Positions 54,401 through 64,000 of a stretch of 64,000 nucleotides of DNA are shown here, one piece after another. Made by a program: the position numbers and the translations under genes. The first letter of the stretch is position 1. Every line of letters begins with the position of its first letter. The notes beneath the pieces are model-generated. The model saw only the letters and a program-made list of their open reading frames with translations. It searched no databases and was not told the origin of the DNA. Source of the DNA: Diatrype stigma (taxonomy: Eukaryota > Ascomycota > Sordariomycetes > Xylariales > Diatrypaceae); assembly GCA_022225965.2 (NCBI GenBank), contig JAKJXP020000012.1:310001-374000 (forward strand), in the 5' to 3' direction.

Positions 54401-56366
54401 ATAGTGCCACTTCTACCCGCGCGTCGGGCTTGGCGGTTTGCCGCCTGGGTATACAATCTAAGCGCGCTTCCTCTGCACAGCCTCCCCCGTGGGCGCGTAG
54501 GTCTGTTCGGGACCTTTTTGCTTTCCTATGCGCATAACTATATCGCGCGGGCGCCAAAAAACCCGAACGACGCCGCGGTAGATCGATCCCCCCCCCCCCC
54601 CTCCCCCTGCTCAGACCCTGATTCGCCAGCCAGCACGCGCTGACCGCTGACAACCCCTGGTAAATTCCCCATGCGGCGCGCTGTCCACGATGTCTGCTGT
54701 GGAGCGTCGATCTGGCCAATCGGCACCCCGCACTCCTGGTCTCCCAAGCCTCCCCCACCGACTCGACCGCGTCGAGGCCGGGTCGATTGGCCGACGACTT
54801 CCCTCCGGGCCCAGCCCACCTCTTTTTGCGGGCGGCCGCTCATTGGGCAGGAAAAAGTGAAAGATGAGTCTTTTTTGTTTCATGTTTCATGTTTCTTGTC
54901 CTCTGCCTCGTGGGGAGGTGCCTAGGGTAAGGTAGCACGCAGAGGGAAGGCGGGGGTTGCAAGGAAGCGAAGTGTGAGTGAGTGACTAGGTATGATCTAC
55001 CTTCTGGTAGTATACTAGCTGCATGGGTAGCCAGGCATGTAGGTAAGTAACATGGAAGCAACCTAGCAGGTCAGAAAGAGGCGATAAAGTAGATAAGTAC
55101 ATCAATGACAGCAGCACGGCAGTAGGTAGATGGCACGATCGGCCGTGTTTCAGGTTCATCTTGTACCCTTTCCTACTATCTTCCGGGTCCTTCTAGAGCC
55201 TCTCCCAAGGGTTTGGGGCGAGAGAAGGCTTGAAAACGAACACCCGAACCCGCAAACCTGCATGTCGCGAAGCTAAGGCAAGCTGCAGGTGCCGGGAAGA
55301 GGTGACTCACCCTCTTAGGGTCGAAGAGTCATTCTTGCATGGCGTGCAGCATGGCATATCGTAGTCTGTAAGAGATGCGATCGATAGAGTTGGAGATACC
55401 GATATGTTTGGTTGTTGGCTCTTGTGGATGCGGAGGCAAAGATCGCAATGCGGATACCTACGTACCTTACGTGCGAGGCGAGGCGAGGCGAGGCGAGGCG
55501 AGGCGAGGTGAACAACGACCGGAAATGCCTACTACACGTAGTCAACCAGCCCCGTGTAACAACACAGAAGTAGTGCCGAGCTGGATGATGAACAAGGGAA
55601 ACAGTTCGAGTGCGCGATGGCTTATCATGTTCCCAGCTACTTGGACATGGGATAGACCATTCGTCTCGCCAACAAACGCGGCGAAGGAGGGATGGGATAA
55701 TGTGAGAGGCCGAGATCAGCCCATGGGTACGATGGTACGATGGGGTTTGTCTGTTTTAGATATCGTATAGAGACTGATAAAGACTAGACACATATCTTTT
55801 CGTGGGGCAGACAGACATCGAGGTCGACAGTGACCGGCCACCAGGAACTGTATACGTGGAATATCACAAGATCACCACCCTCCCCCCTCTTTTCGCACGC
55901 CAGGACAAAGCGTATGAATCTAGCAATCAAGGTTACCCGCCGCCTCGCAGTTATCATCAGGTCACCACCAGAAAGGAATATCGGACAATCAGAGTAGCAG
56001 CTAATCAGCTTGAGGTCCACCGGCTGACCGGCCGTCCGGCCTGTCTACCGACAAGAAAGACGGCCGCTGGACGGGTCGGGCACCTAGCCTACCTAGTCGA
56101 GCTGGATGGGTAGATCGTTCCCGCCGTCTGAGCTTTTGGGTCGAAACGAGGTCGGCCCTCACTGCCACCTTTGAACAGCTGAGTGGAGGCCGGGGTCCTT
56201 GGGTTCGGACGAGCGCAGCTGGGTAGGTGACGTATGTGTGTGACAGAACAACGAGCAGAAGATGGTTTTATAATGCCGCTCTTATGGGTTGCCTCTTTTC
56301 TTTACACACTCCATATGTTCCCCTAGGAGGAGGGGAGGAGGAAGAAAAAAGGAAGAAAAAAAAAAT
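51454..56366. other. About 5 kb without recognisable genes
   Basis: Open frames here are short, compositionally odd and lack family motifs or splice partners. Visible features are a C homopolymer at about 54588-54601 and the GCGAG microsatellite at 55473-55508. The left part is the upstream region of the Ser/Pro-rich protein gene. Confidence 0.45.
55473..55508. repeat. GCGAG pentanucleotide microsatellite
   Basis: Seven uninterrupted copies of the 5-bp unit. Confidence 0.9.
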
Positions 56367-56496
56367 TGCCCGGCCAAGGATTCGAACCTTGGAACTTCCA
56401 CGATCAGCCTCGGACGAACAACTGGTTTTTTCCCTCCAACCGACAGAATGCTAGGGTTCATTTCATGGCGTGCTGGCCCTACTACACCACCCGGGC
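56367..56496 (-). tRNA. Split tRNA-like gene, isotype not assigned
   Basis: On the minus strand from 56496 the acceptor GCCCGGG meets 3' GCCGGGC (six of seven pairs). The D arm TGGTGTAGTAGG and the T arm CAAGG-TTCGAAT-CCTTG are good. A possible anticodon stem CCATG/CGTGG is separated by an insertion of about 55 nt, as for a tRNA intron. A run of ten T follows the 3' end. I could not place an anticodon with the invariant U33, so it may be an unusual intron-containing tRNA or a pseudogene. Confidence 0.5.
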
Positions 56497-57144
56497 TTTG
56501 TTTGTTTGTTGGTAAATTTGTAGCTTGTTTATAACTATATGCACAGGTATTAGTATATTATTCCATTAATAGTCGATTAGTAGGTATTAGTACACCAGCA
56601 CATCAGTAGGTGTATGGTACTCGAAGGAAGACCGATTTTTCTTCATTCCAGGTTACCGGTTGCTGGCACAAGCGAGGTACAATAATCAATCCGCTGTCTT
56701 GATCTCAAAACGAACCACCGGACCTGGCATCCAGCGTGAAAGGCGAACACTGATGAACAACACATGAGTGGAGAGGAGATGTAGTTATTGCATGGATTCA
56801 ACTCCGTTATTTTTTCTCTTTCTATCTTCAACCCGAGCAAATAGCCAGAGCACACCAACCACCCAAGCTAACAACCAAGCAAGCAGCTCGGCCAGCCAGT
56901 CAGTCAGTTCCTCTTCCTCCCTCCCTCCCTGACTCCGAAGGACGATGAACGGAACGCCTAACGGAAGGCAAGCAAGTCTATAGATGTCGCTAACAGAAGC
57001 CACCAACACCTCGTCTAACGCGTGCGTGTGCCGCGTCTCCCTCGCTCATGTCTAACCGGGTCGTCTATCTGTCTATCTTCACACGTGACCGTGGATTACC
57101 ACTTCATTACATCATCTCGTGAATGTTTTCCTTTGTCTTCATGT
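56497..57144. other. Intergenic region
   Basis: 3' flank of the large VPS9-ankyrin gene; no gene recognised. Confidence 0.4.
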
Positions 57145-60100
57145 TCAGCTCTGGTTGTCGGTTTCCAGCGCATCATCTGTAGTAGGAAATGTAGAACCAG
57201 AGGATTCGCCATCGACGTCGGCGGCAGCAGCGGCAGTAGATGAGCCCGGAGAACTTGAGGAGGCACTGCTGTTATCACCACCACCTCCACTAGTCTCCGC
57301 TCCGGCGCAGGTCCCGGTCCCGGTCTCGTCCTCATCATCATCCACATCCACATCCCCGATGACCATGCCGGGACTCGTAGCACCAACAGGAGAGGGCTCA
57401 CCATTACCACCACGACCGCCACCACCCTGACCCCATCCACCACCGCCCACACCCACCCCATCCCCCCTCCTCCACAACATCCGCCCCGCCCTCCTCAACC
57501 CCGCCAGCCGCTCCCGCTCCAGCACCAGCATGCCCCTCGCGTACTCGCGCAGCGCCCTCCTGCCCAAGCGCTCGTGCAGGTCCTGCCAGCCGGCGAGCTC
57601 GGCGGCGACGACCTGCTGGGTGTAGCGCAGCTCGCGGGCGACGGCGTCGGCGTCGTCGGCGGCGCGGCGGGCGCGGTCGGCGCGGTCCTCGTTGAGGCGC
57701 TGGCGGGTGTCGTCCAGCAGGCCCAGGGGCCAGCGCGTCGACTGGGCCAGGGCGCGCCGGCCGCGGTCCGCGGCGCGCCGGGCCGCCGCCGCCTGCGCGG
57801 CCAGCTGCGGGGGGCGCCCGAGCGCCGCGAGCACCGCCTGGATCGTGGACTGCAGGGACAGCAGGGAGGCGTGCAGCGCGTGGGGCGGGCTGGACGAGGG
57901 GGGCGTGAGCAGGGAGGCTGCGTAGGTGGAGAGCGCCGCGGCGTGCGATATGGGGAGGAAGGCGAGCTTGGAGACGCCGCGGGAGAGGAGCGTCGCTGCG
58001 TCGTAGAGGTCTGTTTGTTGGGGGAGGTGAGTGAGTATAAATTTGTCTGTTCACGAGTGGGTGGGATGGGATGGTGGGCGTGTCCGTTACTTACCTACTG
58101 CGGCAACGCCTACGCTGTTGACGCGCCGGGCCACACTCTTGGTCGCATAGTTGACACCTCGGACCATTTCGCGGGCGTGATCTACAAACTGTTCCACCTC
58201 GCGCGTGTCTTCCAGAGGCTCGTACTCGTCCCGGACCTTCTCAGCCCTCGACTCGGCCTTCAGGCGACTCCGCTGCTCTAGCAGGTCGCCCTGTAGGTCG
58301 GGGACCAAGAAGAACTCCCACAGCATTTCGTGAGTTGCGAAGGTAGGGTGCGCTAGTAAGATGCCGAGAAAGGCGTTGGTCCGCAGCTGGATGTCCTTGA
58401 GCACAGCTCTTGATGGCTTCGAAGGTATCTGGAATGGGGAGCGCTGGTTCGCGATATTTGGTATCCAGGATGCTGGGTTCTCCACAGCGAGAAGGTTCGC
58501 TAAGCGCTCAAAGTCTGCCATGGAGCGCCTAGACGTCGTCACAGTGTAGCTTGTGCTGTCTGCGGGGGCACCTGACTTTAGGACGAGTCGGATCGTAGCA
58601 TCTTCCACAAAGAAAGACCTCACGACGCCAGTAACCCGGGCGTCCGCACCTGGTGGCATAGTGAACAGGGCTAGGTCATCGATCTTATTACGGACGTCGT
58701 CATCTTTAGCAAGTTCGACGGCCGTCAACCCTCGTAACTCTTTTGCTGTTATGTCTACCCTCTGGTCCGAATAAAGCGCTCTAACCATGTCAAACCGACC
58801 ATACTTACTGGCGACCATGAGCGCAGTGAACTTCCTGTCGTTCGTAGCGTTGACATCAACATCGCAATGGCGAAGGATTTCAAGAGCTAGCTGGTGGTCA
58901 TTAATGATGTGCAACAAAGTATTGCCCTTCGAGTCAACATGCTCATCTAGGTGAAGCGGCTGGCCATCACCCTGTGCTTTTGTTGCAGCTGCAAGACCGT
59001 CCTTGACCATGTCGTGGTAGTATGTGTGATCGTATGACCGGCATAGCGCAAATAGTGGTGTCTGTCCATTCTTATCTTTTTGGCGCCAAGGTAGCAAGTT
59101 GCCGATGCGCTTGATCAAGGCCGGCGCGTGGAAAAGATAGTGTGCGACACTTCTACCCCGCCTGTCTTGCAGTGCAAAATAGGACCTAATCTGGATTTCT
59201 GTTGTTGATGACATGACGAAGTCCAATATTATGTCAATCAGCTCAGTATGGCCCAGCTGAACGGCGGCGCTCAACAAGGTAGTATCCTCGTGGTTGGAAT
59301 CATGCAGGATGGCGTTGAGAGGGAAGTAGCCTCCGAGCGACAGCAAGTATCTCAACACTTCCGGTTGCTCGTTCTGGATTGCCATCATAGGGACTGACTC
59401 TCCGAACGAGTCTTGGGTCTGGCATAGGCGCTCAATTGAGGTGTCTCCTTCGATGCCGCTGCCCATTGTAGCAACGCTTGTAGCTCGAGAATGATAAGAA
59501 TACTCTGAACCGCTTGACATGCTGCGAATATCCATAGCGACTTTCTTGGGACGTTTTACAGGAGGCAGCTCTGCTTTGCCTTCCGATTCGTTCTGGAAGG
59601 GAAACACGTGACCTAGTCCCGACCCCTGAGAGTAGGCTTCAGATGGTGTGAATACTGTCGACGATCTCCTAGATGAGCCGTTCACCATACTCCAACTAAC
59701 CGATGGCGCCCGACTCGATATCGGCGAGGGTATTTGTTCATCATCGTCATCACCATCGTCCCGGACGGCGTTTGCATCGGGCTCCATGATCTTTTTGAGT
59801 TCAGCTAGGTCTCCTTTCCTTGTCGCGTCCCACAATGCTTTATTGCGCCGGCTTGCTCTCCTCAGAGTACTTGAATCTCGAAACAGGTAAGATAGCACAG
59901 CTTCGAACGTGCTTAGCGCATAGCCCATTTCACCACTATCAACATCGTCAATGAATATGAAATGTCTCATATAGAGGAGCCGGGCCTGAAGGTTCCTAAC
60001 ACCGGCATGAATGATAATGTGGAGGAATAAAGACACCAGTGTGTCTGCATTGATGGTGAGGGTTGGCTTCTCAGAAGTTGTCCCGCCTTGAATGTCGGGT

Positions 60101-61476
60101 CTTGACTGCTCAGCGAGCTGGGTGGCCGCTTTCATAGTTGATATCAAGGACTCCATCATGTCTTGAGGACATAGAGCATTAGTCATCTTGCGAAATTCGT
60201 TGATAGCAGTTTCGAGCCTGGTAGTAAGATCTTGCTTTCCCTTCAAACCCCCCTCGATGAAGATGCCTAGTTGTGAGATATCAACAAACTCCATTTGTCG
60301 TATTTTGGCATCCAACTCTAGGTCGTCTTGCCGTCGCATTGTCGTTAATCGGGGCCATAGGAAGTCGTGCACATTCTCTGCCACGTATCTTTCAATGAGT
60401 CGCTCCACCAACGGGCCAGTGAGATCGGTGGTGGCGCCAAGCATGGAAAGCTGCTGTTTATCAACTGATTGAAATAGGTCAATAGCACTTGTGACAGCCG
60501 TTTCTAGAGACGCTCTCATGACATCCTCGTCATCCTCGACGAAGAAATTCTCTGTTCCTTGGCCGCTACCACTCTCTTCATGCGAGATACTGGCCTTTCT
60601 CCGCGCCGTTAAGCTATTCGAACGGACCTTTCTCATGGCCGTAGCAATGGGCCCATCGGGCATTGGATCCGGGATATTAGCAGCTGATGGTGGAGGTGGG
60701 AGAGGCTTCTGGAATACCATGGTGAATTCCCTGAACAGCGTCTCTAAGCCGGGGTGCATCTGTCGTGCGATGATGGGGAAATGATTCAGGAGATCATGGA
60801 AACTCTTGATCTCCTTCTTCCTCGGGACGCTTGGTTCTCCATTCTCGACGGCAGATGCCCGGTTGGCCTCCTCGCGCTTTCTCTTGGCCAAGCCTTCGGT
60901 GAAGATAGCCGGCTCTATCGGTATCTCCTCCCAGATTCCAATCAAGGGCCGTGATATGTAGTAGATCAGCCATTGTCGGGGCTCGATTGTGTCTGCGTAC
61001 CAGATAGAGTCGCCTAGCAATTGGGTCTGGGCGAGTGTTTTGAAACCTGTTTAGCAGATTTAGTGAACCCCTTGTCAGGTAGACCGCGCGTTGAAGGTGA
61101 TGATAACAGAAGGGCATAAAGGGAAGGAGAGAAACACACCCTTGTTGCTGAACACAGTAGCATCTTTGATGACAACGCTACGGCCATTGAGTGTGGAGTA
61201 CTGCCGCGCCTTTCCTCTCACCTCGCGCAGGTTCCCGACAGCATCCTTCCCTCCCGCGGCAGTAGCCGGACTGGGAATTCGCAATACATGGCTTCCCAAG
61301 AATTCTTCAGACCCGATCAGATCGGCTGACGACTGGCCGCTCTCGGTCTCGCGGGAGGTAAGGAGGAACTCGGTGGTCGGGACGAGGAGGATGTGGTGAT
61401 GCACGGGAGTGCACTGCGAGATGATCGGGTTGCCCGGCTTGAAGAAGGCGGCGAGGAATGGGTTCAAGGGCTGCAT
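57145..61476 (-). CDS. VPS9-ankyrin-PX-BAR-type endosomal protein (Vrl1/Varp-like)
   Basis: Exons 61476-61140, 61046-58095 and 58010-57145 join in frame (introns 93 and 84 nt) to 1384 residues. Order of parts: an N-terminal region ending in exon 1; a VPS9-type core near 441-503 (TLVSLFLHIIIHAG, then LYMRHFIFIDD and EMGYALSTFEAVLSYL); ankyrin repeats at about 680-910 (GNTLLHIINDHQLALEILRH, TALMVASKYGRFDMVRAL); a PX domain around 920-1035 (DFERLANLLAVENP, PFQIPSKP); and a long helical, Ala/Arg-rich BAR-like region (1060-1300) before a disordered acidic tail. This order matches yeast Vrl1, the Varp/ANKRD27 relative that acts on endosomal Rab5-type GTPases and forms the VINE sorting-nexin complex. 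Exon 3 is extremely GC-rich compared with exon 2. Confidence 0.9.
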
Positions 61477-62901
61477 TCAAGCAGTTGGGGAATGTAACCT
61501 CTTCACCATGTCTGCCGGCTTTGCGCCGGGTCTTGATGGATTTCGGTGGGCGCTGGAGCTGAACTTGTATGTTCGTATATCTGTCTCGGTTTGACAAGGC
61601 TCAATAAGGCTTGACGGAGCTTGCTACGGGTTTCGGTAGGCCAAAGGCGATCGTATGGAATGTCGCGACAGGTGGTGATTGGTCCAACACGGAGTCGGTT
61701 TATGTAGAGATCTACGAGACGGGATCGTATTGCGAATGATTTGAGTCGAGATGAAGTTGTGATGTAAAGTCAGGGGTGACACGGCCTGCGCAAGAACCGA
61801 TTATACGGACAGGACGGACGGTAGTTGGAGGGTTAGTGCCTGTGGGCGTGCTATGTATGTAGGTATGTAGGTATGTCAGGCATGTCCGGCCGTTAGAGGT
61901 GTATTAGGGGTACTTTCTAACTGGGGGGCTACGTGCGGAAATAACGTGTACCTACAGACATGAGCACATACATGTATGTCTGTATGTCTATATGTCTGAA
62001 CGTTATCGGGTTTGTGGATCACGAATGACGCCAATGCGAGAATATGCTCTAGACATCTAGCTACGGTACCTACGATATCACTAAGCAGCTCATAGGATCT
62101 TTCCAGGGCTGCCACCCAACAGCGGATTGCAGTTGAGCCAGTGATCACATGCCCCATCACATGCCAAACGCTGGCAAGACAGGCAGGCAGGCAGGCATCT
62201 CTTCAAAGGACCTTTCCATGGTTAACCAGCTTCGGATACCACCCAAAACATATTCAGGTTTGGAGGTTTGGTCTATCATCGCAATGTTATGGTAGGGTGT
62301 CTAATAGGTCAATTTCATATCAAGCGCCTTCAATGGCGCCGTCTCCTCCAGGTAGATATGTCAGTATATACACGTACTCAGGCAAGTTCGAGTGAGTCGT
62401 GCTATAACGCTCTTCTCCATCTGAAGCATATATCCTAGAGTCTTGGCTATAGCTTCCTGGCTCATATGAGGCAAGTGAAGCTACCTGGGCGTCTCTCTCG
62501 ATATCACCCAGCATAGATGTTCCAGTAGTTGCTTGACACGAGTATGATGGGATTGCTTGATAAGCCTTAGGTTGTTGCTTTCTGTCGATCGTACATAACG
62601 AGTATAGTACGTTGATAGGTTGTGTTATATTCTATTTCACCACATTTTTCATAGGCTGCCTGGAAATCTCATTCACTACACTCGCCTTCACGTGGCTACT
62701 CCTAAGTCCATATATCCAGTGACCTCGCCAGCAACCATATGGTATGCTCTAACCATTGCCTACGTAATTATAACGTAACTTCATTGAAAAGTTATTGAGG
62801 ACTTGACCAGACAACATCGAGTCTTGATTCAACGGTGATGGTCAGTAAGGGGTATTATTCTCAGTTTTACTCCCTAACATGTATCTATTACCACCACCAA
62901 A
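61477..62901. other. Intergenic region
   Basis: No gene recognised. It includes the promoter of the VPS9-ankyrin gene, GTATGTAG-type microsatellite texture at 61855-61880 and 61970-62000, and four GGCA units at about 62182-62198. Confidence 0.45.
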
Positions 62902-63912
62902 CTATTCAACCTTCCCCCCGTCCATCTTAAACAAACATCCAAACCAACACGTAACACCCACCCACTTCCGACTTCTCGTGCCCAATATCTCGACCATATC
63001 CTCATTAACCCTCACCTCCTTCACCCCCCTGACGTCCCCTTTCCACTCCCCACCCCCCTTACCTTCCTCTCCCTCCCCACCCCTACCCCCTCGCTCCATA
63101 GGCCCCTCCTCCAGAACCCTAAACCCCCACCTCGCCGCCTCCGCCACAACCTCCGCAACGGTATGCGCGTAGCTCGTAGGCCGCACCTTCACCCCCGTCG
63201 ACGCATCCACGAACCCCGCCTGGCTGAGGCGTCCCATATCAGCGTGCATGTTGGTCAGCAGCAGGACTCCGCCGCCGCCGGGCCGCAGCATGGCGGCGGC
63301 GTGTGCGAAGAAGGCCCGCAGCGGCACGTGCTCGACGACGAGCGTGGAGATCACGGCGTCGGCGGTGCCGAGCGCGCAGGCGGGCGGCGTGGCGGCGGCC
63401 AGGAGGTCGTGGTGCTCGAAGTGCAGGCGTGGCGGCTGTGTTCTTCCTTCTTCTTCCTCTTCGCCGGGCTTTTGCGCTCTCTCTTTCCCCCCAGGGGAGG
63501 AGCGAGAGGAGGTGGAAGAGAAAGAAGACAGACGTTCCCGCGCGACGTCCAGCATACCGCGGCTCGCGTCGAGCGCCACCACCTCTCCCACGACGTCTGT
63601 GGCGGGCGGCGAGAGGAGCAGCGCCGTGTTACGGCCGGTGCCGCAGCCGAGGTCGACGACGACGGCGCCGCGCTGCTGCTGCTGCTGGCCGTGGGGATTT
63701 CTAATGCCCCGGCGGCGGCGGAGCTCCGCCAGGAGGCGTGGCAGCAGCGTCTTCTGCATTTCGATGTCGTCGATCTTCTGCAGAAAGTTGCCGTCCGTGT
63801 CGTAGACGGCGGACCACCGGTCGTAGGCCTCGCTGGTGGGCAGGTAACAGACTGCTGCTGGGGCGGAGGCACTGGTACCGGCACCGGTAAGGGCAGCAGC
63901 TGTGCCGGCCAT
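62902..63912 (-). CDS. SAM-dependent methyltransferase with low-complexity inserts
   Basis: Intronless, 336 residues. It has the class I fold: motif I VVVDLGCGTGRNT (about 87-99), the acidic strand end VVALDASRGM, the HHDLL and DAVISTLVVEHV blocks and MLRPGGGGVLLLTNMH. Two low-complexity inserts break the fold, a Gln run after NPHG and a Ser/Gly/Glu stretch (about 130-155). A Gly/Glu-rich loop precedes the C-terminal strand. The region SEAYDRWSAVYDTDGN at the start is typical of fungal UbiE-like enzymes. Acceptor unknown. The gene is near the window edge and appears complete, with the start at 63912. Confidence 0.85.
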   Translation of the reverse strand: MAGTAAALTGAGTSASAPAAVCYLPTSEAYDRWSAVYDTDGNFLQKIDDIEMQKTLLPRLLAELRRRRGIRNPHGQQQQQRGAVVVDLGCGTGRNTALLLSPPATDVVGEVVALDASRGMLDVARERLSSFSSTSSRSSPGGKERAQKPGEEEEEGRTQPPRLHFEHHDLLAAATPPACALGTADAVISTLVVEHVPLRAFFAHAAAMLRPGGGGVLLLTNMHADMGRLSQAGFVDASTGVKVRPTSYAHTVAEVVAEAARWGFRVLEEGPMERGGRGGEGEEGKGGGEWKGDVRGVKEVRVNEDMVEILGTRSRKWVGVTCWFGCLFKMDGGKVE

Positions 63913-64000
63913 TGTGGACGTTGACAGCGGGCTGTTAGCGGAGGAAGCGTATACTGTACCAGATTCCCGCTTGTCGTGTTATAGGTCATAGGAGGCGGGA

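Noticed and set aside
57574..58281. 235-codon plus-strand frame opposite exon 3 of the VPS9-ankyrin gene
   Set aside because: It crosses a well-supported splice junction of the real gene and is compositionally artificial.
63163..63924. 253-codon plus-strand frame opposite the last methyltransferase
   Set aside because: Shadow frame; the minus strand carries clear SAM-binding motifs.
1..64000. CRISPR arrays, bacterial operons or phage genes
   Set aside because: Spliceosomal introns and fungal gene families throughout; no spaced direct repeats.

Overview
The window is nuclear DNA of a filamentous ascomycete (Pezizomycotina, most likely a Sordariomycete). The evidence is short 50-120 nt spliceosomal introns with GTANGT donors and CTAAC branch sites, intron-containing housekeeping genes of fungal type, a Tc1/mariner copy decayed by C-to-T/G-to-A changes typical of repeat-induced point mutation (RIP), and many short TACCTAGGTA-like intergenic motifs. 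I resolved splice structures by hand so that frames join at every junction; all family names are my reading of motifs and no database was searched.

Left part (about 1-25 kb), accessory in character: a truncated TPR-ending hypothetical gene; a cytochrome P450 facing tail-to-tail an extended short-chain reductase; a full-size ABC-B exporter and a siderophore-type MFS transporter on the same strand, separated by the dead Tc1 element; a secreted GMC oxidoreductase; a 65-residue SMP/LEA-like stress protein; a methyltransferase; and a small secreted cysteine-rich protein with an apparent 3-nt exon. Clusters of ATCWGATAA-type GATA sites lie upstream of both the ABC gene and the MFS gene, matching the consensus of the iron repressor SreA. 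The two transporters may therefore form an iron-controlled siderophore transport pair. No NRPS or other backbone enzyme is present.

Middle part (25-48 kb), largely conserved genes: an F-box protein, a probably frameshifted small gene, cytosolic prolyl-tRNA synthetase (17 exons, one of 5 nt), an unrecognised five-exon gene, an SDR, a sulfotransferase-like P-loop protein, TIM44 diverging from mitoribosomal uS11m, a PPPDE/DeSI isopeptidase diverging from the OLA1/YchF ATPase, and a decayed nitroreductase.

Right part (48-64 kb): a tRNA-His gene, a fungal hypothetical protein rich in Ser/Pro with a long upstream gene-free stretch (about 5 kb), a split tRNA-like gene, a 1384-residue VPS9-ankyrin-PX-BAR-type protein resembling yeast Vrl1/animal Varp, and a second methyltransferase. 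Several genes switch abruptly between ordinary and extremely GC-rich third positions, which also produces many long spurious antisense frames.
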